Positions 1-6,947 are shown, counted from the stretch's first letter. The stretch is 13,425 bases of DNA from an uncultured Collinsella sp. (GCA_900765185.1 CAAFQT010000142.1:1-13425); one strand, 5' to 3'. The notes: generated by a model from the sequence alone, not told the origin. Numbers and translations: made by a program.

Positions 1-470
1 AGGATGTACGCGGCGACTTTCTCGGGCGAGGCGAACTTGGCCACGTCCTCGAGCACGCGCTGGGTACCGCGGCGCTCCTCTTGGTGCGGGATAGCCTTGA
101 GGACACGGCGCTTTTCGAGAATTGCCAGCACGGCGTCGTAAAGGTTCACGACCTTGAGCGTGCACGGAAGCTTGTCGGCCTCGGCATCGCGTGAAAGGGT
201 GTCAAATAATGCACGCGCCTCAAACTCCAGCGCGGGGTCATAGCAAAAAGTGTGGAAGCCGATCTCATTGCCTATGCCCTTGTTGGCCAAAAAGTCCTCG
301 CTGCACAGGCGCTCGCGCAGAAGCTGCGCACGGCGCTCAAATTCCTGACAGGCGCGCTCGGAGCGGGCATGCGCCGCCACGACGCTCTTACGGGAATGGA
401 TGCCGATATTGGTGGTGAGATCGGTCGCCGGGGTGATAGCAGGTTCGGCGGCGCTGTTGACGGGAGCCAC
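1..470 (-). CDS. brxB: BREX protein BrxB (DUF1788), C-terminus cut by window edge
   Basis: This is the beginning of a leftward gene whose 3' end lies outside the window; 156 codons are visible. BrxB is a core small component of BREX phage-resistance systems, which methylate host DNA and block phage replication; its biochemical role is not settled. The translated segment has the DUF1788 signature: a basic helical start, then DFLANKGIGNEIGFHTFCYD (about residues 64-83), the acidic/aromatic stretch after it, and KVVNLYDAVLAILEKRRVL about 25 residues later. I chose the GTG at 470-468 because a stop codon lies three codons upstream in frame. That GTG follows the brxA TAG by one base (ATG TAG C GTG), so translation is probably coupled. 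AGGG lies about 12 nt upstream. brxC, pglX, pglZ and brxL would be expected beyond the edge, but this cannot be seen. The family call is from remembered sequence patterns, not a search. Confidence 0.88.
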   Translation of the reverse strand, partial: MAPVNSAAEPAITPATDLTTNIGIHSRKSVVAAHARSERACQEFERRAQLLRERLCSEDFLANKGIGNEIGFHTFCYDPALEFEARALFDTLSRDAEADKLPCTLKVVNLYDAVLAILEKRRVLKAIPHQEERRGTQRVLEDVAKFASPEKVAAYI

Positions 471-471
471 G

Positions 472-1164
472 CTACATCACCGCCCTGCCGGTAAGGGCCG
501 CGATAAGCGACTGCTCGCCCAGCTGAACCAAGGCTCGCTCGACATCGGAATCGAGGAAGAGTGGTGACAGGCGCTCGGACTCCGGGCCCTGGCCCTCGCC
601 GATAAGGCCGGCATGGCGGAGCGTCTGGCGGAGCGAGCCCTTAATGCGCTTGACCGTGGCCTCAGTCCAGCGGGCCGCGTCCGGATACTCCGTGGTAAAG
701 CGTGTCATAAAGGCGTTGAGGTCAACCGCCGTAAAGGCATAATCGAAGTTTTGTAGGCGCTCCCCTATCTCGACGAGCACGAGCTCGCGCACGATATCGT
801 AGCGGCAGATCATGCTGTAGAAGATGGCCTGGTCCGCCTGCGTGGGAGTGCCGGATGCCATGAGCCTGGTTAGGGATGACGCAGCCTCGACGGCGGTTTT
901 GGGGTCGATGCCGCGCGCGGCGCATACGGCGTCCGTGGGCACCATGGCGTCAAGGCGGCGAAGGCACACGGTTGCGCGGTTGGCGACCATGCGCTCCGTG
1001 GGATATTGAAAGAGGTTCTCGCTCTTTACGCGTACAATGACCCGCTCGTCGCTTGCGCCCTGCATACGAAGGGCAGCGACGATGCGCATCTCATGCGGGA
1101 GGAATTGCTCGCGGGTGAGCCCCCCCCCCCCCGAACGCTTTTTGTGGTTATATCCACAGTACAC
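472..1164 (-). CDS. brxA: BREX protein BrxA (DUF1819), with 13-G tract near the start
   Basis: BrxA is usually the first gene of type 1 BREX operons and is a small DNA-binding-type helical protein. Family features seen are GLTREQFLPHEMRIVAAL (residues 15-32), ENLFQYPTERMVANRAT (49-65) followed by LRRLDAM, and a C-terminal DSDVERALVQLGEQSLIAAL segment. Total length of about 230 is close to the family's usual 200. The codons for residues 11-15 contain a run of 13 G. As drawn the gene starts at GTG 1164, giving ten extra residues before the G tract, but the GGAG upstream ends only one base before that GTG, which is too close. A GTG at 1157 has GGAG at a good 8-nt spacing yet is in another frame (DITTKSVR then glycines) and would join the BrxA body only with 11 or 14 G. 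No other in-frame ATG, GTG or TTG lies between 1164 and the tract; the next is ATG at residue 26, inside the conserved region. So the true start and on/off state are uncertain, while the family call is firm. Confidence 0.87.
   Translation of the reverse strand: MYCGYNHKKRSGGGGLTREQFLPHEMRIVAALRMQGASDERVIVRVKSENLFQYPTERMVANRATVCLRRLDAMVPTDAVCAARGIDPKTAVEAASSLTRLMASGTPTQADQAIFYSMICRYDIVRELVLVEIGERLQNFDYAFTAVDLNAFMTRFTTEYPDAARWTEATVKRIKGSLRQTLRHAGLIGEGQGPESERLSPLFLDSDVERALVQLGEQSLIAALTGRAVM
1120..1132 (-). repeat. Homopolymer tract of 13 G on the brxA coding strand
   Basis: The + strand reads GAG followed by 13 C and then GAACG. On the brxA coding strand this is 13 consecutive G, coding for glycine between the alternative starts and the first conserved BrxA residues (LTREQF). 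Runs of this length are prone to slipped-strand mispairing, so the length can change by one during replication and switch the frame. It could also be miscounted in sequencing. Confidence 0.95.
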
Positions 1165-1192
1165 GCTCCAAGGGTGTCAAAGGCTGTCACAA

Positions 1193-1226
1193 GTGCGCCG
1201 CAACCCGGCAGGCAGGCGCGGCGCAC
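1193..1226 (-). promoter_or_regulatory. Hairpin in the brxA leader (9-bp perfect arms)
   Basis: GTGCGCCGC at 1193-1201 and GCGGCGCAC at 1218-1226 are perfect reverse complements with a 16-nt loop. It lies about 30-60 nt upstream of the brxA start candidates, inside the transcript expected from the promoter at 1236-1263. There is no T-run after it in the leftward direction, so it is more likely a leader structure or protein-binding site than a terminator. Confidence 0.55.
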
Positions 1227-1235
1227 ATGACAATA

Positions 1236-1263
1236 ATCATACCTGTTGGTAAAAAAGTTACCA
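1236..1263 (-). promoter_or_regulatory. Candidate BREX operon promoter with overlapping palindrome
   Basis: On the minus strand a TATGAT -10 box (1236-1241) is preceded after 16 bases by TGGTAA (1258-1263), a moderate -35. The palindrome TGGTAA-AAAAG-TTACCA (1247-1263) covers the -35 and the spacer, a position typical of a repressor operator. The assignment rests on consensus matching only. A TTGACA further downstream (1174-1179 region) was judged less likely because its start site would fall beyond the brxA ribosome binding site. Confidence 0.4.
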
Positions 1264-1424
1264 CGCCCAGAGTGTCAAATGTTGAGCAACAAAATTTAAT
1301 CCGGTTAACGGTCATTTTCGCAGCTTAGAAACTTTAACGAGGTCGCCCCAAATCACACTTGCCAGACAACCGCGCTTACGAATGCAAGCACGCACACGCC
1401 CAACGCCACCCTCCGCTACACTCA

Positions 1425-1452
1425 ACATAGAGTTATACATATGATTCTATGT
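1425..1452 (+). promoter_or_regulatory. Inverted repeat just upstream of the small antitoxin-like gene
   Basis: ACATAGA (1425-1431) and TCTATGT (1446-1452) form perfect 7-bp arms around a 14-nt AT-rich spacer that contains TATACAT and TATGAT, both -10-like. The right arm touches the ribosome binding site AAGGAG at 1453-1458. This looks like an autoregulatory operator or a translation-controlling hairpin for the 57-residue gene that follows. Confidence 0.45.
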
Positions 1453-1464
1453 AAGGAGTTTCAT

Positions 1465-1638
1465 ATGCCTGTCGTAAAGCCTATTTCTAATCAGACGCGC
1501 GCGCTAACTACCATTCAGGAACGCGAAGATCACATTCAACGTACCATCGCTCATGGTTATGACGACCTCACCAACGGTCGTGTGCGCCCCTGGAAACAAG
1601 CGAAGGCCGAGGCAGACCGAATGCGAGCCATCAGGTAA
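1465..1638 (+). CDS. Small antitoxin-like protein, 57 residues, function unknown
   Basis: I do not recognise this gene with certainty. The ATG at 1465 follows a strong AAGGAG at 6-nt spacing, which is better than the in-frame ATG at 1441 that lacks one. The protein starts MPVVKPISNQTRAL, like the first residues of Phd/YefM antitoxins (PISDLRN type). It ends with a charged helix, GRVRPWKQAKAEADRMRAIR, like the C-terminal tails of small antitoxins; the middle domain of Phd is absent. It is therefore either a minimal antitoxin, a remnant of one, or an unrelated small protein. No toxin gene is beside it: serC begins 137 bases downstream. It is divergent from the BREX operon, in the place where BREX regulators are often found, so a regulatory role is possible but only inferred. 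Confidence 0.5.
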   Translation: MPVVKPISNQTRALTTIQEREDHIQRTIAHGYDDLTNGRVRPWKQAKAEADRMRAIR

Positions 1639-1726
1639 GGTCACCCCTCCCCCATGTAACCATCCTGTAAATCATAGCGGCGCACTCGAGTTTTACCGTG
1701 ATGCGGTCGCGCCTGGCGCTCCACTG

Positions 1727-1735
1727 TGCTAAAGT
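1727..1735 (+). promoter_or_regulatory. Possible extended -10 promoter of serC
   Basis: TGC followed by TAAAGT resembles an extended -10 element and lies about 40 bases before the serC start. No convincing -35 is seen at the expected distance. Weak evidence. Confidence 0.25.
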
Positions 1736-1774
1736 ATCCCGAACGTTCAAACGACTACGAGGGGGAACTAGAAG

Positions 1775-2899
1775 ATGGCACGTGTGCACAACTTCTCAGC
1801 TGGCCCGGCCGCGCTGCCCACAAGCGTGCTCGCCGAGATCGCCGACGAGATGATGGACTACCGCGGTTGCGGCATGTCCGTGCTCGAGATGAGCCATCGA
1901 TCTAGCATGTACCAGCAGATCATCGACGACGCCGAGGCAACCCTGCGCCGCCTGCTGAGCATCCCCGACAACTACCGTGTCCTGTTTTTGCAGGGCGGCG
2001 CCACGTTGCAGTTTGCGGGCATCCCGATGAACCTCATGCGCCGCGGCCGCGCCGGCTACGTCGTGACCGGCAACTTTGCCAACAAGGCGTACAAAGAGGC
2101 CGCCAAGTACGGCGAGGCCGTGCTACTCGCGAGCTCCGAGGACACCAATTTCGACCGCATACCCACCATGGCCGACATCAATGCGCGCATTGCCGCCGAG
2201 ACCGCGGGCGACGGGCTCGCCTACGTCTACATCTGCCAGAACAACACCATCTTTGGCACCATGTACCACGAGCTGCCCAACTGCGGTGATGTGCCGCTGG
2301 TCGCCGATGTCTCGAGCTGCTTCCTGTCGCAGCCGCTCGACATTGAGCGCTACGGGCTTATTTTCGCCGGCGCGCAGAAAAACGCCGGCGCTGCGGGCGT
2401 GACCGTGGTCATCGTGCGCGACGACCTCATCGCCGACGGCCCCGCCTTTGCGCAGACGCCGCAGTACATGGACCTTAAGACCCAGGCCGCCAAGGGCTCC
2501 ATGCTCAACACGCCCAACACCTTTGGCATCTACGTGTGCGGCAAGGTATTCCACTGGGTTGAGCAGATCGGCGGACTTGTTGCCATGGCCGAGCGCAACT
2601 GGGCCAAGGCCAACCTGCTCTACGACCTGCTCGAGAACAGCAAACTATTCCACGGCACCGCGCAGACAGACAGTCGCTCCATCGCCAACGTCACCTTCCG
2701 TACCGGCGATGCCGAACTCGACGCGGCCTTTGTCGCAGGTGCGGCCGAGCACCAGATTCAAAACGTCAAGGGCCATCGCCTAGTGGGCGGCATGCGCGCC
2801 AGCGTCTACAACGCCGTAACCATGGAAGACGTGCGGGCACTGGCCTCGTTCATGAAGGACTTCGAAGCGCAGCATAGTTTGAGCCCGCGATCTAACTAG
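1775..2899 (+). CDS. serC: Phosphoserine aminotransferase SerC
   Basis: SerC is a cytoplasmic PLP enzyme that converts 3-phosphohydroxypyruvate and glutamate to O-phosphoserine and 2-oxoglutarate, the second step of serine synthesis; it can also act in the vitamin B6 route. At 374 residues it has the family's usual length. Visible signatures are the N-terminal NFSAGPAALP (6-15), the SHRSS phosphate-binding region (40-44), FLQGGATLQF (71-80), NNTIFGT (156-162), VADVSS with the PLP-contacting Asp178, and GAQKNAG with the Schiff-base Lys202. The C-terminal VGGMRASVYNA carries the substrate-binding arginine. ATG 1775 is preceded by GAGGGGG at 9 nt. serA follows after 72 bases in the same direction, which fits one operon for consecutive steps. 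The last eight residues (SLSPRSN region) extend slightly past the conserved core. Confidence 0.97.
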   Translation: MARVHNFSAGPAALPTSVLAEIADEMMDYRGCGMSVLEMSHRSSMYQQIIDDAEATLRRLLSIPDNYRVLFLQGGATLQFAGIPMNLMRRGRAGYVVTGNFANKAYKEAAKYGEAVLLASSEDTNFDRIPTMADINARIAAETAGDGLAYVYICQNNTIFGTMYHELPNCGDVPLVADVSSCFLSQPLDIERYGLIFAGAQKNAGAAGVTVVIVRDDLIADGPAFAQTPQYMDLKTQAAKGSMLNTPNTFGIYVCGKVFHWVEQIGGLVAMAERNWAKANLLYDLLENSKLFHGTAQTDSRSIANVTFRTGDAELDAAFVAGAAEHQIQNVKGHRLVGGMRASVYNAVTMEDVRALASFMKDFEAQHSLSPRSN

Positions 2900-2971
2900 C
2901 CCGCAGCACGCGGGCCGACCAGCCACCTCAGACCACCCTGTTTAGATAAAAACCTGCTAAGGAGTTTTTCC

Positions 2972-4135
2972 ATGCGTAAGATAAAGACCATCGACGACAT
3001 CACTAAAGACGGCAAAGTCGAGTTTGGCGAGGGCTACGAGTTTGTAAGCACCGCCGAGGAGGCCGACGCGATCCTGATGCGCTCGACCGACCTGCACGGC
3101 TACGAGCTGCCCGAGGGCATCCGCGCCATCGCCCGCTGCGGTGCCGGCGTCAACAACATCCCCGTCGAGGAGTACGCCAAGAAAGGCGTCGTCGTCTTTA
3201 ACTCCCCCGGTGCCAACAGCAACGCCGTCAAGGAGCTTGTCCTGGGCATGCTGGTGCTTTCGAGCCGCGGAGTAGTGCAGTCGATGAACTGGGTGCGCGA
3301 CAACGCCGACGACCCCGAGATCCAGGTCGACGCCGAGAAGGCCAAAAAGGCCTTTGTGGGCCGCGAGCTCAAGGGCAAGCGCATCGGCGTCATCGGCCTG
3401 GGCAACGTAGGCTCCAAGGTCGCCAACGCCTGCGTCGACCTGGGCATGGACGTCTACGGCTATGATCCGTTCATTTCCGTCGAGCACGCGTGGGTGCTGA
3501 GCCGCGAGGTGCAGCGCGTGGGCACGCTCGAGGATCTGTGCCGCGGCTGCGACTACCTCACCGTGCACGTGCCCAGCAAGGCAGACACCATCGGCATGAT
3601 CAGCACCGAGCAGATTAACCTGCTGGCGCCCGACGCCGTGCTCATCAACTACGCGCGCGAAACCATCATTGACGAGGACGCCGTCGACACCGCCCTGCGC
3701 GAGGGCAAGCTCAGCTGGTTTAGCTGTGACTTTGCCACGCCCAAGACCGTCAAGATGCCCAACACGTTTATCACCACGCACTCGGGCGCCGGCACCGGCG
3801 AGGCCGAGGCCAACTGCGCCGACATGGCCATCAGCGAGCTCAAGGATTACCTGGAAAACGGCAACATCGCACACAGCGTCAACTACCCCGCCTGCAGCAT
3901 GGGCAAGGCGCGCGCCGCAAGCCGCATTGCCTGCCTGCATGCCAACGTGCCCAACATGATCGGCCAGATCACGGCCATTCTCGCCAAGGACAACGCCAAC
4001 GTGCAGCGCATGACCAACGAGTCTGCCGGCGAGAACGCCTACACCATGTTCGACACCGACGAGCACCTGGACAGCAGCACGATTGAGGCACTTAAGCAGA
4101 TTCCGTCGATGTATCGCGTGCGCGTGATCAAGTAG
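2972..4135 (+). CDS. serA: D-3-phosphoglycerate dehydrogenase SerA, single ACT domain type
   Basis: SerA oxidises 3-phosphoglycerate to 3-phosphohydroxypyruvate with NAD+, the first committed step of serine synthesis, supplying SerC encoded just upstream. The 387 residues comprise a substrate-binding part (RCGAGVNNIP, 55-64; NSPGANSNAVKE, 77-88), a Rossmann fold with GLGNVG at 142-147, catalytic Arg229 (YARE) and His270 (THSGAGT), and an ACT-type regulatory domain from about 315 to 387 (NVPNMIGQITAILAKDNANV). The catalytic Glu usually found in an EP motif is replaced by Thr256 (FATPKT). To my knowledge the short SerA form of Firmicutes and Coriobacteriia also lacks it, so this is not a sign of decay. 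The start is supported by AAGGAG 8 nt before ATG. A strong terminator lies 40 bases after the stop. Confidence 0.96.
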   Translation: MRKIKTIDDITKDGKVEFGEGYEFVSTAEEADAILMRSTDLHGYELPEGIRAIARCGAGVNNIPVEEYAKKGVVVFNSPGANSNAVKELVLGMLVLSSRGVVQSMNWVRDNADDPEIQVDAEKAKKAFVGRELKGKRIGVIGLGNVGSKVANACVDLGMDVYGYDPFISVEHAWVLSREVQRVGTLEDLCRGCDYLTVHVPSKADTIGMISTEQINLLAPDAVLINYARETIIDEDAVDTALREGKLSWFSCDFATPKTVKMPNTFITTHSGAGTGEAEANCADMAISELKDYLENGNIAHSVNYPACSMGKARAASRIACLHANVPNMIGQITAILAKDNANVQRMTNESAGENAYTMFDTDEHLDSSTIEALKQIPSMYRVRVIK

Positions 4136-4175
4136 CGTCGGCGCCAAGCCTGCCAGACAGGCCATGAAGCCCATT

Positions 4176-4213
4176 CGGCCCCCGTTTTCACGAAACGGGG
4201 GCCGATTTCGTTG
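4176..4213 (+). terminator. Rho-independent terminator of serC-serA
   Basis: A perfect 12-bp stem, CGGCCCCCGTTT (4176-4187) with AAACGGGGGCCG (4193-4204), surrounds a 5-nt loop. ATTTCGTT follows, a T-rich though interrupted tail. It sits 40 bases downstream of the serA stop. Confidence 0.9.
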
Positions 4214-4483
4214 CTCCGGACGACTTTAGAAATGATACCCAGAACAAGTTTTTTCGGATAATCGACAGTAAGACCCAAATCACCAAGCGCACCCCTTTTG
4301 ATAAACAACTTTATCAGGGACTTTAGTGGGTAATAATCGATTTCTATATGCCGAATGTAAGTTGACTGTCCATTTTCCGAAACAACTTATTCTAGATAGC
4401 ATTTTTAATGCCCTTCCAAGGCGAAACTGAAGCCTTTTTGCGACCAGAACTCTAGCTCGCGCTACCGTTTACCCACCGCGCGA
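4214..4483. other. AT-rich intergenic stretch without a clear gene
   Basis: About 270 bases between the serA terminator and the stop of the leftward DUF559-like gene. It is visibly richer in A and T than the flanking genes. No tRNA, repeat array or convincing promoter was found. On the minus strand a stop-free frame from 4386 to about 4217 gives a coherent-looking peptide with no ATG start (see findings), so it may hold the remains of an acquired gene. No hairpin plus T-run that would end the leftward gene was seen. Confidence 0.6.
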
Positions 4484-5533
4484 CTACATTCCCGCCCAAT
4501 CGATAAAAATCTCTTCACGAAGCCGCCGTTCGAGCTCCTGCTGCCGAGGCGTCTTGTCTTTCAGTGGCGCATCGAGATAGGACATAATGAGCTCCATCAC
4601 CACGCGGAAGGCATCAGAGTCGGCCAGCTGGCCATAGGTCATCAGAACGACGGGATATCCCATCGCTTGCAGCGCCGTCGTTCGATCGGAGTCCGAGATC
4701 TTGGATTCAATGGATCCATGAATGGCTTTACCTTGGCATTCAACCAGGCACTCTCGGCTGCCGTCCTTATTTGCCAGCAGGATATCGGCATAGCGCCTAT
4801 CAAGCCCCGAAATCAGACGGGCACTGCGCGTCATACGAATCTCAACGTTATTGGTAAGGCGCAGCCCTTCGCCGCCGCGCAACCTCGTAAGGCCAAACAG
4901 CATCGAAGCCTGGACCTCAAGCGGCGATGCCGCCACCCCCGTAATGCATTTCGCGGCACGTGTGAACGATTTAGCACCGCGGAGCCCCGGGATCTTATCG
5001 ACGTACTCTGTAAGTTCAGAGAACTCGATCAAGGGCGGTCGTTTCCACAGGTCCGTTGGATTCCCCGAGACATCCTTTACATTTTCCCAACCCAACCGTG
5101 CGTCACCCCACTGGCCCCCATATGCCTGCACAAGTGCCGACTTTACCTGAGGCGCGATCTTGCACACGGCAAAGGTGCCGCACATCTCATACATGCACAT
5201 GATCAGACGCTCGTTTGAAACCGAGGAAGCCAGGGTCAGCAGGGTAAAGAGTGGGGACGCAACATCGAGGCCAAACTCCGTCTGCCGCACGGAATCAAAC
5301 GGCCTCTCCCCGTTCCAAACATGCCTGACAATGCGATCGCCCTTACGCCCGCAGCCGCCCTGCGACAACACGTGTAACGGGGTGCCCAGGAAATGCTTGA
5401 CGAGCGGATGCTCACAAAGATGCTCCCTGCGCTGATCGTCCGCAGAATCGGGCAGGTCCGGCATTATCGCCAAGACCTGTGGGGGTATCCGGTGATACCG
5501 AAAGGCAGATATGTCGCACAGTATGTCGTCCAT
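4484..5533 (-). CDS. DUF559/Vsr-like nuclease-fold protein, function unknown
   Basis: A 349-residue soluble protein of a type I recognise as a multi-copy family in Coriobacteriia, loosely related to AbiEi/DUF559 proteins. The middle has the family block ASPLFTLLTLAS (92-103) and MYEMCGTFAV (114-123). The C-terminal 110 residues resemble a PD-(D/E)XK-type fold: RRYADILL with Asp250, CLVECQGK with Glu265, then SDSDRTTALQAMGYPVVLMT (280-299), matching the strand-acid-strand, DxxR, 'GY.V...T' order of DUF559. The usual EVDGxxH is ECQGK here, so the active site differs and catalysis is uncertain. I prefer ATG 5533 because MDDILCDISAFRYHR resembles family N-termini. A TTG at 5581 would add 16 residues, and neither has a clear ribosome binding site. 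It stands alone, divergent from the M20 peptidase gene. No function is assigned. Confidence 0.72.
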   Translation of the reverse strand: MDDILCDISAFRYHRIPPQVLAIMPDLPDSADDQRREHLCEHPLVKHFLGTPLHVLSQGGCGRKGDRIVRHVWNGERPFDSVRQTEFGLDVASPLFTLLTLASSVSNERLIMCMYEMCGTFAVCKIAPQVKSALVQAYGGQWGDARLGWENVKDVSGNPTDLWKRPPLIEFSELTEYVDKIPGLRGAKSFTRAAKCITGVAASPLEVQASMLFGLTRLRGGEGLRLTNNVEIRMTRSARLISGLDRRYADILLANKDGSRECLVECQGKAIHGSIESKISDSDRTTALQAMGYPVVLMTYGQLADSDAFRVVMELIMSYLDAPLKDKTPRQQELERRLREEIFIDWAGM

Positions 5534-5648
5534 GAAGTGTACGTACCCACTGCATCGTTTGTGAACCCGCTCGGACGGCAAACGCGCTGGCTCGGCCTGC
5601 GAACGGTAAATGCTGCTGCGCGCGCGTCGCGAATCTCTCAGGAGGCTT

Positions 5649-5677
5649 ACAATCGGTTTGGAAAGCAGACTGATTGT
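5649..5677 (+). promoter_or_regulatory. Inverted repeat before the M20 peptidase gene
   Basis: ACAATC (5649-5654) and GATTGT (5672-5677) are matching arms, extended imperfectly inward (GGTTT against AGACT). The repeat ends just before the GAGG ribosome binding site at 5678. It could be an operator in the divergent control region or a leader hairpin affecting translation. Confidence 0.4.
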
Positions 5678-5687
5678 GAGGTTGCAT

Positions 5688-6908
5688 ATGGTTGATGAGG
5701 ACTTTGCCTGGCGGTTTGCTCAGGAGCTTGTGCGGATCGACAGCTCAGACCCGGGCGCGTATGAGGATGAAATTGAGCAGTATATCAAAGCGCTGGTTGA
5801 GGCTCAGCCGGAGCGGTTGAGTCATCCGGTGCTCCATGCCGTGCAGGTTGAGGAACTCGAGGTGCTGCCTGGGCGCCGCAACCTTAAAGTCACCGTGCCG
5901 GGCCAAAGCGACGAGCCGCGGCTGGTCTATATCTGCCACATGGATACCGTCACCTTGGGCGATGGCTGGGACGCAGACATCGCACCGCTTGGGGCGGTTG
6001 TGCGCGACGATAAACTCTATGGCCGCGGTGCCTGCGATATGAAGGGTGGCCTGGCCTGCGCCATTGCCGCACTGGTCCATACGCTCGAGCGCGTGGCGGC
6101 GGATGGCGCGCTGCCCCGCCGCGGCTTTTCGCTCATCTGCTCGGTCGACGAGGAAGATTTTATGCGCGGCTCAGAGGCAGCCATCGATGCTGGCTGGGTC
6201 GGCTCGCGTGAATGGGTGCTGGACACCGAGCCCACCGACGGACAGATCCAGGTGGCGCACAAGGGTCGCACGTGGTTCGAGATCGAGATGACCGGCGTCA
6301 CGGCGCATGCGAGCCAGCCTTGGAAGGGCGCGGATGCCGTCGCCGCCATGGCCGAGGTCGTGTGTTCGCTCCGTCGCGCGTTTGTGGCGCTGCCCGCGCA
6401 CGATGAGCTGGGGCCTTCGACCATCACGTTTGGCCAAATCGAGGGCGGATATCGCCCCTACGTCGTACCCGACCGCGCCAAAGCCTGGGTCGACATGCGA
6501 CTGACCCCGCCGACCGATACGGCCGCCGCGACGCGCATGGTAGAGCAGGCCATCGCCGGCGCCGAAGCCGCCGTTCCCGGTTGCCATGGCAGCTACACCG
6601 TGACGGGCGACCGCCCCGCCATCGAGCGCGACCCGAACTCTCCCCTTCTAGCAGCGCTCAAGCGTGCCGCCGATGACGTGACGGACGCGGACACGACCGT
6701 CGGCTTCTTTACCGGCTACACCGACACCGCCGTCATTGCCGGCAAGACAGACAACCGCAATTGCATGAGCTACGGTCCCGGGTCGCTCGCGCTCGCGCAC
6801 AAGCCCAACGAATATGTGCCCCACGCCGATATCGTTCGTTGTCAGCAGGTGCTAATCGCGCTCGCCGATAACGTGCTCTGGGACGCGAGCGGCCAAGTTG
6901 GGGCATAA
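5688..6908 (+). CDS. M20 family metallopeptidase (ArgE/DapE/CPG2-like)
   Basis: A zinc- or cobalt-dependent cytoplasmic exopeptidase/deacylase; the exact substrate cannot be read from sequence. Metal ligands and catalytic residues of the family are all present: CHMDTV with His84 and Asp86, GRGACDMKG with bridging Asp117, DEED with catalytic Glu155 and Glu156, LDTEP with Asp179, and HKPNE with His371. The lid domain has VTAHAS with His207 and runs about 190-300. The length (406) is normal. ATG 5688 is chosen because GAGG lies 6 nt upstream; an upstream in-frame ATG at 5610 would add a basic, non-conserved extension. The DUF1015-like gene follows after 39 bases, so the two are probably cotranscribed. 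Acetylornithine deacetylase, succinyl-diaminopimelate desuccinylase and dipeptidase are all possible. Confidence 0.92.
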   Translation: MVDEDFAWRFAQELVRIDSSDPGAYEDEIEQYIKALVEAQPERLSHPVLHAVQVEELEVLPGRRNLKVTVPGQSDEPRLVYICHMDTVTLGDGWDADIAPLGAVVRDDKLYGRGACDMKGGLACAIAALVHTLERVAADGALPRRGFSLICSVDEEDFMRGSEAAIDAGWVGSREWVLDTEPTDGQIQVAHKGRTWFEIEMTGVTAHASQPWKGADAVAAMAEVVCSLRRAFVALPAHDELGPSTITFGQIEGGYRPYVVPDRAKAWVDMRLTPPTDTAAATRMVEQAIAGAEAAVPGCHGSYTVTGDRPAIERDPNSPLLAALKRAADDVTDADTTVGFFTGYTDTAVIAGKTDNRNCMSYGPGSLALAHKPNEYVPHADIVRCQQVLIALADNVLWDASGQVGA

Positions 6909-6947
6909 TAAGCCGCGAACAAACCGACTCGTGCGTTAGGACCGCCC

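Noticed and set aside
1173..1179. TTGACA near the brxA start as a -35 box with TATAAC as -10
   Set aside because: The spacing is about 22 bases, too long, and the transcript would start downstream of the best ribosome binding site.
2957..4174. Long open frame antisense to serA (about 405 codons)
   Set aside because: It mirrors serA exactly; the alanine/valine/histidine-rich, low-complexity product is the usual antisense shadow of GC-rich coding DNA.
4039..4308. Short minus-strand gene across the serA end from TTG 4308
   Set aside because: It runs through the serA coding end and terminator, and has no ribosome binding site; only its upstream part is kept as a possible relic.
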